64,000 nucleotides of DNA from Amylostereum areolatum (taxonomy: Eukaryota; Basidiomycota; Agaricomycetes; Russulales; Stereaceae), in the NCBI GenBank assembly GCA_012932865.1, contig SAXG01000047.1:248001-312000 (forward strand), written 5' to 3'. The position numbers and the translations under genes are program-made. The notes below the pieces were generated by a model. That model was given only the letters and a program-made list of their open reading frames with translations. It was not told the DNA's origin and did no database searches. Each line of letters begins with the position of its first letter. Positions within the stretch are counted from its first letter, which is position 1. Shown here one piece after another: positions 54,588 through 64,000 of the stretch.

Positions 54588-55083
54588 CCTGGACAGTCTA
54601 CCCCTACGCCTACCTCGCACCCCTCTCTCCATCTACCTCTGCCGTCTCTACGACGTTAAAAACTCCCACCACGGACCTCCTGAACGCACCGGTTTTCCTC
54701 CCGTTCAACGGAAAGCCGATCACCCCCCGCGACGACGCACCACTCCCCTACCCTTGGTCCGACGCCGTCACCGTCAACTGCCTCGTCCCCCATACAGAAC
54801 CTCTGCAAGAAAGATCCCTGGACCGCGCACGGCCTCAACTTCCGCATCTTCGAGTGGAGGTGGCACAAGGATCACGGTACTGTCGTCCTCGCCCTATACG
54901 TCCGGATCACTACGTGCATCAACGTAGATCTCGAACACCTTGAATTCACCCTCCACGCCCCCACCTACCACACATACCTCATCCAGGACGCCCCCAACCC
55001 GATCCTCCAAACCAGTTTCACCTCCGTCTCCCAGTTTAACCGTCGGACCCCCGAATCCACCCCGCCACCAGTCCTCCGTCCCA

Positions 55084-57204
55084 CAAGGCGCAAGAGCTTG
55101 CAGAGCACTCAAAGGAAAATGCACGCCCGCAAACCTTTGAAGACTTGGTTCCCCCTCCATACCGCGACTTTGCACCCGTATTCGACAAGAAAACCTCTGA
55201 ACGACTACCCAACCGACGACCATGGGATCATGCCATCGACATGAAGGACGGCTTCGAACCCAAGCCGTGCAAGATCTATCCGCTCTCCCCCTCCGAGCAG
55301 ATCGAGCTCAATACCTTCCTCGATGACCACCTGAAGAAGGGCTACATTCGCCCATCAAAATCGCCGCAGGCAAGTCCGTTCTTCTTCGTCAAAAAGAAGG
55401 ATGGGAAGCTGCGGCCTGTACAGGACTATCGAGAGCTGAACAAGGGTACCATCAAGAACGAGTACCCCTTGCCGCTGATCTCAGAAATTGTCGACCGCCT
55501 CAAAGGTGCAAAGATCTTCTCCAAGATGGACGTCCGCTGGGGGTACAACAACGTCCGCATCAAGGAAGGCGACGAGTGGAAGGCTGCGTTCAAGACGAAT
55601 CGTGGCCTCTTTGAACCTACGGTGATGTTCTTCGGCCTTATGAACTCCCCCGCGACGTTCCAGGCAATGATGAACGAACTTTTCAAGGACCTTATCGACT
55701 CGGGCAAAGTCATCATCTACATGGACGACATCCTCGTATTCACTCGAACTATGGAGGAACATCGTGCCATAGTGCGACAGGTTCTCCAACGCCTACAAGA
55801 CAATGACCTGTTCCTTAAGCCAGAGAAATGTGTCTTCGAGCAGGACTCCGTTGAATACCTCGGACTCATTATCTCACACGACAAGATCGCCATGGACCCC
55901 GTCAAGGTAGCTGGTATCCAGGACTGGCCGACACCCCGGACGGTCAAGGATGTACAATCCTTCCTCGGATTTGGTAATTTCTACCGACGCTTCATCAAGG
56001 ATTTCTCCAAGATCGCACGACCTCTGTTCGACCTGACAAAGAAGGACTGCACATGGAATTGGTCGACGGAATGCCAGACGGCGTTTAACGCACTTAAAGC
56101 TGCGTTCACCTCCTCCCCTGTCTTAGTTATGCCTGATCCAAGGAAACCCTACCTCGTCGAAGTTGACGCCTCGGACTTTGCTACTGGAGGTATACTCTCG
56201 CAGAAAAGCAACGACGGTCACTGGCATCCAGTGGTGTATCTGTCCAAGGCCCTGTCCGAACCGGAACGCAACTACGACATCTACGACAAGGAGCTACTCG
56301 CAATCATCCATGCGCTCGAAGCCTGGCGCCACTACCTCGAAGGCGCCCCCGACACCGTCGAAATCTGGACAGATCACAAGAACCTGGAGCACTTCAAGAC
56401 GGCACAGAAGCTGAGCCGCCGACAGGCACGTTGGGCTCTATTTCTCACTCGATTTGACTTCGCGCTCGTTCACAAACCAGGAGTATCCCATCGCCCAGAC
56501 CCAATGTCCCGACGACCTGATCACAAGCAGGGCCTTGAGAACGACAACAAGGAGCGTATCTTGCTCGACCCCAAGTACTTCCAGATACGTGCAACAAGGC
56601 CAGGAGCAGTAACCTCCCTCGGCAATGTCGAACTCCGACGACGTATCCGCAACTGCAAGACCAAGGACATCGAGGTCGTTCAAGCTCTGGATGCCATCTT
56701 ACGGAACGGACCACGTACACTCGTCAAGAACCTTCAAGAGTGGAACTACGAAGAAGGCCTGGTCCTGTTTAGAGGAAAGGTATATGTCCCTGCAGACGAC
56801 GAGTTGCGACGCGACATTGTCAAAATGTACCATGAATCGCCCCTGGCTGGACACCCTGGTCGCTTCAAGACTTACGAACTTGTGAGTCGTGAATATTGGT
56901 GGCCTGGCATGTCTGTCTTCGTCCGCGACTTTGTAGCAGGATGCGCAACCTGCCAGTCGACGAAGACGCGGAGCAGCCGACCCCACGTTGACATGATCCC
57001 GAACGAAGTACCTGATCGACCATTTGGCGTCATCTCTACCGACTTCATTGTCGAGCTCCCTGACTGCGAAGGCTATAACGCCATCAACGTCGTGGTCGAT
57101 CGCCTCACCAAGATGGTGGTTACCACCCCATGTACAACGAAGATCACCAGCGATGGCACGGCCGACATTCTCTTCGATAAGGTATACCGACATTACGGCT
57201 TGGC
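55084..57204 (+). pseudogene. RT-RNase H-integrase of element D (5'-deleted pol)
   Basis: Nearly identical to element B pol: YMDD reverse transcriptase, RNase H, integrase zinc finger. Where B has TAG and TGA, this copy keeps Trp (EYWWPGM) and Arg. It starts after the protease and ends at YRHYGLA, where the solo LTR is inserted; the annotated frame then runs a few codons into the LTR. Confidence 0.85.
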
Positions 57205-57624
57205 TGTCAGAAACGCAGTTTATGAGACCGATGAACCGCCTAAGTCGCGACGATGAGAGGAGCGAGAAGAAAATAGATTCGAGAGTGCCGGGGTCTAGGG
57301 TAGTGCAACGTGCGCTACAGTACCGTATGACGAGATGGACAGTCTAGGGAAAAGGGAAGAGAAACACTGTCCTTATATACAAGTGGGAACGATGGTGCGA
57401 TGTGATGCGATAGTGGTGCGAGCGGGGGGAACAATAGGAAAGGAGTCATGGGGCGGAGGACGAAGGTCCGGAGCAGTGATGTCATAGATAAGGATGCGGA
57501 ACCCCGCTCGGAAGTCCGGGCAATGACGTCGTTGAAGCATGTGATGCAAGGGAAAGTCATGTGCCGTGACACGTCGCGTGTACGAGGTCTGCAAACGAAG
57601 AGAGAAATGGAGCGATCCGTGACA
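57205..57624 (-). repeat. solo LTR inserted in integrase of element D
   Basis: 420 bp in reverse orientation with a perfect 5-bp duplication TTGGC on both sides (57200-57204, 57625-57629). It marks the site of a B-family insertion that later lost its interior by LTR-LTR recombination, or the breakpoint of the inverted duplication. Confidence 0.85.
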
Positions 57625-58612
57625 TTGGCGGACAAGATCATCTCGGATCGTGGACCCCAATTTGCTGGACAGGTGATGCGTACACTCAATGAGAAGCTCG
57701 GGATCAAGTCCGCCCTCAGCACAGCGTATCACCCACAGACAGATGGCCAAACCGAACGCGAGAACCAGAACCTTGAGCAGTTCCTGCGAGTATTCTGCAA
57801 CTACCGTCAAGATGACTGGGTGAAGTGGCTGCCCTTCTTCGAGTTTTCTCACAACTCCCGCACCCATGCAGCTACTGGAAAGGCCCCCTTTGAAGTCCTC
57901 TACGGCTTCCTCCCCAAGATGTACCCATCCGTAAATCCGTCCTCAAAGGTCCCTGCAGTTGAAGAACGCCTCCGTCAACTTGAAGAAGTCCGACAGGAGA
58001 TCAAGGCCAGCCTTGCCCTCGCATCCGACTTAATGAAGCACTACAATGGTGACACGATCAGCAAATCGACACTGTTCGCTGTCGGAGACAAGGTCTGGCT
58101 CGAAGGCAAAAACCTGAAGACGACGAGGCCGAAAGCTAAGCTTGCTGCCAAATGATTTCGACCCTTCGAGATCGTTGATGTTATTAGCCCAGTGAACTAC
58201 CGTCTGAAGCTGCCGAAGACGTGGAGAATCCACCCAGTCTTCCATGCTTCGCTGCTCACCGCGTACAAGGAGACAACGGCACATGGTCCAAACTATGAAC
58301 AACCGCCGCCTGACCTCGTTGATGACAAGGAAGAATATGACGTTGAAGACATCATCGACTCGAAGCCAACCCGCAACAAGAAAGGCATACAATACCTCGT
58401 CAAGTGGGCAGGCTATCCTGACTCCGAGAATACCTGGCTCCCTCGCCCCTCGCTCTCAAAGGTCACCGACATGATCGACGCCTTCCACAAACGCCATCCA
58501 AACGCGCCCCGCCCTGTGCGTTCCCTCGGCATCTCCTTTGACAATTTTCTCGCATCTACCCTTGCAGATGACATCGCGCTCCAGGCGAAAGCGCGTCTTA
58601 AAGGGGGGGTAA
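57625..58612 (+). pseudogene. integrase core and chromodomain of element D, after the solo LTR
   Basis: Continues pol on the far side of the solo LTR (DKIISDRGPQFAGQ onward); carries the same TGA after LAAK as the left arm; ends with the chromodomain and the polypurine tract before the 3' LTR. Confidence 0.85.
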
Positions 58613-59025
58613 TGTCACGGATCGCTCCATTTCTCTCTTCATTTGCAGACCCCGTACACGCGACGCGTCACGGCACATGACTTTCCTTCGCATCACATGC
58701 TTCAACGATGTCATTGCCCGGACTTCCGAGCGGGGTTCCGCATCCTTATCTATGACATCATTGCTCTGGACCTTCGTCCTCCACCCCATGACTCCTTTCT
58801 TATTGTTCCCCCGCTCGCACCACTATCGCATCGCATCGCACCATCGTACCCACTTGTATATAAGGACAGTGTTTCTTTTCCCTCTTCCCTAGACTGTCCA
58901 TCTCGTCATACGGTACTGTAGCGCACGTTGCACTACCCTAGACCCCGGCTCTATCGTTTCTTCTTGCTCCTCCCATTGTCGCGACTTAGGCGGTTCCATC
59001 GGTCTCATAAACTGCGTTTCTGACA
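58613..59025 (+). repeat. 3' LTR of element D
   Basis: About 413 bp, with small deletions and substitutions compared with the 54168 LTR (for example TTCTTCTTGC near 58960), so the two LTRs of D are not a simple young pair. Confidence 0.85.
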
Positions 59026-59234
59026 TCATCCTCACAGACGACCCACGGATTGTAGGTGTACCCACATTTCTCAATTCATCTTCTATACTAGCATCTAGGA
59101 AGTTGCACTCGCCTTTGGTGTGACGGTGTACTGAGGTCTCAGGACGGTGTGTCGTCGCTAGCGGCCAGGAACGAAGGCAACTATGGAGGATTACATAAGA
59201 ACTTACTAACTTTCCAATTGGCCCACCCCGAGTC

Positions 59235-59976
59235 TAGTGTACCGTGAAAAAAGGACTTTTTTAACTAATCTTCTTTAACGGTTTATAAACATGGTTCATA
59301 AACACGTTCATAAATGACCCTGCAAAATCCATGGTTCAAAAACCTTTTTGAACAGGCACCCTTCCCGACCTCGGGGCGCGGCGGGATGTCCGAGTCAAGT
59401 AGCAGCCATCCACCAATACCCAGCGACCCCCCGTATTATTTCCAATGTATGACAGATAGATCAGTATAAAGCTAACACGGTTACCATGTCCGATTCGGAG
59501 CCTGACGAGTTGGGAGACGAGTTGGTGGGAGAGGTAGTCGAGCATGACATGGATTGGGAGGATGCGGATAGGGACGAAGTGGATAACGCAAGGGGATTGA
59601 TTGTGCCGACCGAGGAAGAGCTCACTGCGCATGAGGGTGGCCCCCTCGTGGCTGAAGCTTGAAGACTTGGTGGAGGGCGGGGAGTCAGAGACCCCGCTCT
59701 TGCTTGATTACCTCTCACCCGAAGCCCGGGGCCTGCGCGTTCCTGCCGCTGCTCGTGGTCCGACCACCTCCGTACCAACAGCAGTATCGACCTCGAATGT
59801 GGCTCAGGAGGCTTTAGAATGGGTTTTTACGGGTTCCCACTAGGTTAAATCACGCTCAATTTTCTGTGTTAAAAAAGCTATATTAACGGTTAATATAGCG
59901 TGTTAATTGGCCTATCGCGGGGCACTCCGTTCATGAACAGGTTAAAGAACGTTTTTGTTTTTTTAACGGTACACTA
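59235..59976. mobile_element. 742-bp non-autonomous hAT element upstream of deaminase gene 3
   Basis: Ends TAGTGTACCGT and its complement; 8-bp duplication CCCGAGTC on both sides (59227-59234, 59977-59984). AT-rich ends contain repeated GTTCATAAA-like units and a perfect 10-bp-arm palindrome (59877-59899, arms GCTATATTAA). A short acidic ORF lies inside. The right end is 45 bp from the deaminase ATG. Confidence 0.87.
59486..59662 (+). CDS. short acidic ORF inside the hAT element
   Basis: 58 aa, starting MSDSEPDELGDELVG and ending VPTEEELTAHEGG...; strongly acidic, no domain. It may be the remnant of the N-terminus of the parent transposase. Whether it is expressed is unknown. Confidence 0.3.
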   Translation: MSDSEPDELGDELVGEVVEHDMDWEDADRDEVDNARGLIVPTEEELTAHEGGPLVAEA

Positions 59977-60021
59977 CCCGAGTCCTTCCCGTCCGTCGCG
60001 TTTTTGCTCGTCACTAATAAC

Positions 60022-62079
60022 ATGCCTACTCTTTCCAGAAACGCTGACACACTGGATGTCAACCTGGTGGCTGCCCTTTCCTGCGGATTCGATGAACCTC
60101 ACACCGCCAAAGATCGACGCCGCGCCGGACAACCCCTGAACGACATCGCTCTCGCTCGTCAGGCCAAAGTCCTCGACAGCCTTGCCTACCTATCCGTTTG
60201 GAAGGAGAGAAGACAAGTCGTCGCTGTAGCCTCCGTTCTACAAACACGGGACGAAACGAAGAACTTCGAACTTCACGTCGCGGAAAACAACGGCAGGGTG
60301 GACGATCAGGTCGTGCGCGCCCTTCACGATATCCTCACTACACTCGCGGAGGTCAGGCGCCTTTCCCGGGGCGTTGGTGTCGTAACCTCCCCTCCTAACG
60401 TGGATTCCATGGAAGCCGTCCGGGGCCCGGATACGACGGCCACGGACAGGCTTCACCTCTTGGAACACAGGTTGATACAGCACGCTTGGTCGAGGATGAA
60501 GCACCGCTTCGACAAGCACCGCGACGCCTTCGTCGCGCTCATGGAGGACGTCCAGGGTCTCCCTGCCAATCAAGTTGAACTCTCCTCAAATTTTACACAC
60601 ATCAGTCGCAGTATACTTACTCTCCGGTCTCCAGTCGGGGGAAAGCCGAGAACGCCTCAATCGCATCCACGCCACCGTAGTCGACATGGACGACGCCTTT
60701 CGCTGGGAATCTCCTACCGCATCGAATGACACGGCGGAAATGATCAAGGTTTGCATGGTGTTGTTACACAACGAAGTCAAGCCTCTCCTCGATGCATGGG
60801 AGAAGAATCTGGACGACCCCACCAACCTCTTCGCCAACTGCGATGAATACCTTCGGTCTACGAACAGGCGTAAGTGATGGCTACAGGACCTGCGATGCTA
60901 GTCGTGCTCATCGTGTCTTCTGAGTCAGGACTGTCCTGTGGCCGGTGGATCTCCAAGATTATATCAACGCATGTCCATTTTCTTCGGGTCGCAAGCATGG
61001 CTAGCTTCAATCGCTGGTCGTCGTTCCTCGACCACGCCGTACCCATCGTCCCTGTTCCAGGAGACAGCCGCGATTTCCGAATGGAAGTCACGCGAGATAC
61101 GCTACGGACGGTTGCGCATGCGGCAGGATGGCCCACAGGAAGGTCCGAAGGTGTTCGGTGGAAAAGGCCATGGGCGTTCCGGAAAACTAGGAGCAGAGGC
61201 AGATGAAGGATCTCAGGCCGACGACCCTGGAACGGCCGCGAGCTCCGTGCTATCAGAGGACGAAGAACCTCTAGTCAAGCGTGCGTCGATTGAAGACATC
61301 GTGATCGACGACTTTTTCAACGAGCTCGACCTGTTCCTCCCGCCACGTCCGTCAAAGCCTTTGCTTGATTCGCTACAGAAGACTTCTACCGCGTCTGGGA
61401 GGCCCGCGGCCTTGCACGAGTCTACGATATCTGTCGGTGAGCCAAGTAGTTTTCTCCCCATCATGCACCCTCTGATATCTTATTTTCTCCAGAATGCATC
61501 ACACGCGTCAACGAAGCCCACGTCCACTGCGAATGTGCGCTGCTCGCCGATCTGCACGGCCGTCACTTCGTCCCCTACATAGGCGTCTCAAAACTCCCTT
61601 GCAACCTCTGCAATATGTACTTCTCTGCGTACTCGGAGGTGATGGGCACGTCGATCGCGACTCAGGGCTATCACAGCCAGCCTCTCGTTGCACCGTGGCT
61701 TTTCCCCGACCTCCGTGTGCGCTCTCCTGACCTCGCCGAGCGCGTGCTCGAGGAAAACAGGGGCGTCCAGCACAAGTTGAAGGCGAGGCTTTTGCCGAAG
61801 ATTTTGGACCACCTACGGCATCTGGAAGAGGAGGCAAATCGGCTGCGCTTTGGAACTCATGCTCGTCTATCGTCTCAAAGCACCACTGGGTCCGATGATG
61901 GCTTGGTGGAGGACTTAGCGATGATATCCGCTATTTCCCGTGCGTTTTCTCTCGCGTGGGATGGTGCTATGTACCCAGTAACTTATGTTCGCTTAGGCAA
62001 ACGGGCAGCCGAACTCAAGGCGCACAGGGCTCAGGTCCTCCAAGTCCAACGAGATCAGACTGGCACGCCAACAGGGTAG
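60022..62079 (+). CDS. OTT_1508-like deaminase gene 3
   Basis: Close paralogue of gene 1. Starts MPTLSRNADTLDVNLVAAL; the helical domain has LDSLAYLSVWKERRQVV and LEHRLIQHAWSRMKHRF. An intron from about 60558 leads to VYLLSGLQSGESRERLNRIH, the stretch broken in gene 1. The next exons carry ISKIISTHVHFLRVASM and RDTLRTVAHAAGW. The catalytic exon (about 61491-61930) has HCECALL and GVSKLPCNLC, then FSAYSEVMG and GYHSQ. The last exon ends at TAG 62077-62079. All expected zinc ligands are present. The 742-bp hAT element replaces most of the proximal promoter. Cytidine/adenosine-deaminase-like activity is inferred from the family; substrate unknown. Confidence 0.65.
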
Positions 62080-62680
62080 CGTGCTCTCGTCGTCTTTTCG
62101 CTCATGCGAGGCTTTTCGTTCCTCACAACATACTATGTATGCGTGTACGCGAGTCCCCACGTTGTGGAACTGTGCCATATGCACTTATGCAGCTTCCACG
62201 ATCGCGAGGCCAGCCCTATATGTGCGCTCCTGCGGGCCCTCGGTCAGTCGACGAGAGGGGGAGCATTCGCATTCCACCCGCAACTGTGCAAATCCTACTC
62301 GTACAAGGCGCCATCGACAGCGCGCGGCCCCGGATCCATGGACACAAGAGACAAACAAAACAAAAACAAAAACACGAAGAGCGGACGCGCGGACGCGTAT
62401 GAGGGAAGCGAAACCGCACGTAAAAGGAAAGGGGTGGACGAAGCTGAACGAAAGAAACGCCGTGAGAGTCCGAGAGGGGTAGAAAAAAGAGCGCGGCCAC
62501 GCTGTGGCGATCGCGGGTCGAAAAAAGAACGAAAACAGGGAAAGCGCTACAGCGAAAGAGAACAAAACAAAAACAGAAAGCACGAAACGGTCCGCACGCC
62601 CAAGGCGTCCTGCCTAACAACCACCGGCGCCGAACGATCCACCAAGTGGAGGTGTGGGGCGCGGCGGGCTAAATACGCCA
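62080..62680. other. intergenic, 3' flank duplicated from deaminase gene 1
   Basis: The first ~220 bp resemble 45394-45620. The rest is purine-rich (AAACAAAAACAAAAAC runs near 62355) and has no supported gene. Confidence 0.45.
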
Positions 62681-64000
62681 CTATAACGCCCGCCCTATCG
62701 GTATAGGCTTCAGGTTCGGGCCCCAGTCCCAGACGTCCGGAGTGGGCGTGCGCCGTGTATTGTCGACCATGAGCGGACCGCGCGCGAAGGGGTCCGTTAG
62801 ATTGGTCGGGGACACGCCAAACGACATGCCGGTGCCGCCGCCTGGCGGGCCTGCCCCGCTATACCCGCTCTCAAGGTCAATGAGCGGCCCCGTGTGAGCG
62901 ACGCTCACGGGGAGCCTCGCGGCCTCGGGTTGAGACATGTTCATGCTCGTCAGGGTGCCGATGGCCTCGTCGGGCGGCTCGGACTGGATGGGCAGCGAGA
63001 TGTTGCGCTGGTGGCTCTGCCAGGGATGGGCGGCGTCGGAGGTGTTGTTGACGATGGAGAAGGAGGTGGGGTCCGGGTCCGGGTTGGTGGAGAAGAGCCG
63101 GCCGCGGAGGAGGCGCGCGCGCCAGGCGTTGCTCTGCTTGCGCGAGCGGTGGCGGATGTAGATGACGCCGCAGATGAGGGCGAGCATGAGCACGCCGAGC
63201 GCGCTGGTGATGCCTGCGATCATGGGAACGTTGGCCTTGCTCCTGAGGCGTGCGATCGGGGGTTAGGCACAAATAACGAGACGAAGAGAGGGACGCACTG
63301 GGACTCGTCGCTGTTGGGGAGGAAGTTGACGTTCGGGGTGCCGGAGGCGGTGGGCGCGGTGCTGGTTTGCGCGAGGCTGGAGGTGGCGGCACGGAGGGTG
63401 GAGGTGGCGGCGAAGGGCTGGATGCTGGAAGAGGACGAGAGCACCGCGACGTTGGTGAAGGGCGAGAAGAATCTACGGATGGTGTCAAAGCTGAAGGCGG
63501 CCGGACGGGATCGTGAGAGAGCTCACGAGGAGGCGGTCGACGATCGCGGGGCTTGCGAAGCAGGGGCGGGAGAGAGCTGTTGCGCTGGCGAAGATGTCGA
63601 CGTCGCGACGACCACCTCCGTCCGTCGGGAGGTGGAGGTGGAAAAATCGGCACGTGTGCTTTGTTGCCCGTCGTCGGTTGTTGCGGAGGAGGAAGAGAGA
63701 TCGGTCGAGGCGGAGGCGGTCGAAGCAGGGGCCGTGGATGTGGTGGTGCTTGATTCGGTCGAGACGCTTGTGGTGGTTGTCACCGCCGACGTTGTCGTTC
63801 GCACGAGCGTGGATGCCGTCGTATCCAGGGAGGTGACCGTGGACGCCATCGTATCAAGGGAGGTGGAGCCGGAGACACGTCCCGAGTCTGAAGCTGTAGT
63901 CGACGTGGTGAGGCTGACAGGGATGGGCGTCAGAACGCGCTGATACGTGGACGGAAGGGCGCGCACGTACTTGGAGAGAACGGGGGACGATGTGAGGGAA
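62681..64000 (-). CDS. Ser/Thr-rich single-pass membrane protein (Mid2-like), 5' end outside the window
   Basis: Minus-strand exons 63527->64000, 63299-63472 and 62681-63242 join in phase. The outside part is almost all Ser/Thr/Ala (SSTTTSTAPASTASASTD), heavily O-mannosylated in such proteins. One membrane helix follows (MIAGITSALGVLMLALICGVIYI), flanked by RHRSRKQ on the inside. The ~150-aa cytoplasmic tail is Pro/Ser-rich with a WDWGPNLKPIP end. This layout matches basidiomycete Mid2/Wsc-like wall-sensor proteins. No WSC or cysteine-rich domain is visible in the part present. The start lies beyond position 64000. Confidence 0.65.

Larger units (their letters stand above)
52757..59025. repeat. 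large inverted repeat of B-family LTR sequence
   Basis: 52757-54587 is the reverse complement of 57205-59025 (arms about 1.83 and 1.82 kb) around a 2617-bp centre. Each arm is LTR, integrase-to-chromodomain DNA, LTR. Both arms share a nonsense change (Lys-TGA after the LAAK block) absent from element B, so one arm was copied from the other or from a common source. The outer flanks (CTCCC and TCATC) do not match, as expected after rearrangement. Confidence 0.85.
54168..59025 (+). mobile_element. B-family LTR element D, deleted and carrying a solo LTR
   Basis: 5' LTR 54168-54587, 3' LTR 58613-59025. The leader and extra-ORF region (54588-55083) match element B 22111-22605 and then jump to B position about 25268 (joint near 55083, within a short shared CAC/AAG), removing gag and protease. 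RT, RNase H and most of integrase follow. A reverse-oriented solo LTR (57205-57624) interrupts integrase. The element cannot make Gag or protease, so it could move only with help from another copy. Confidence 0.85.

Noticed and set aside
62894..63943. 349-aa plus-strand frame
   Set aside because: Antisense of the Ser/Thr-rich membrane protein; Val/Ala/Glu runs are the mirror of Ser/Thr codons.

Overview
The window looks like nuclear DNA of a basidiomycete fungus, most likely an Agaricomycete (polypore-type). Genes are split by many 50-65 nt GT...AG introns, codon use is GC-rich, and the protein families (OTT_1508-like deaminases, basidiomycete DDE transposases, Ser/Thr-rich single-TM proteins, chromodomain Ty3/gypsy elements) fit that group. 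The species assignment is inference; the intron structure and families are read from the sequence.

Layout. 0.1-7.2 kb is ordinary genic DNA: a SAM methyltransferase, an F-box-like remnant, an MDR (alcohol dehydrogenase/enoyl reductase) gene and a divergent Cdc20/Cdh1-type WD40 gene. 7.2-14.5 kb is gene-poor. On the minus strand it holds a small family of genes encoding little more than one double-stranded-RNA-binding domain. One copy looks intact, one is cut by a 294-bp MITE, and others are faint relics; a second, identical MITE copy lies nearby.

14.5-34.1 kb is one large DDE transposase-like gene opened up by nested insertions. A 1.2-kb hAT-like element (target duplication CTATGGCAC) splits the front half. 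A Ty3/gypsy-type LTR element A (17568-32674, duplication ATATC) splits it again. Element A itself contains LTR element B (21691-28787, duplication GGCGC). Removing the insertions restores one reading frame at each joint.

34.1-50 kb is mostly host genes: a YidC/Oxa1 insertase, a DUF202 membrane protein, an unrecognised conserved 192-aa protein, a GPI-type cell-surface protein with a 734-bp inverted-repeat element in its upstream region, two OTT_1508-like deaminase genes and a second Cdc20-like gene. 50-60 kb is again accessory: an Hsp70 fragment, a gene relic split by an 852-bp hAT element (duplication GCTACACC), and a 6.3-kb rearranged block of B-family LTR elements whose 1.8-kb ends are inverted copies of each other. 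A 742-bp hAT element (duplication CCCGAGTC) lies 45 bp before a third deaminase gene. The window ends in a Ser/Thr-rich single-pass membrane protein running off the right edge.

How it fits together: host genes cover roughly a third of the window. The rest is a record of successive transposition, with at least ten mobile elements, seven of them with target-site duplications that I could read directly. No rRNA, tRNA or CRISPR array was recognised.
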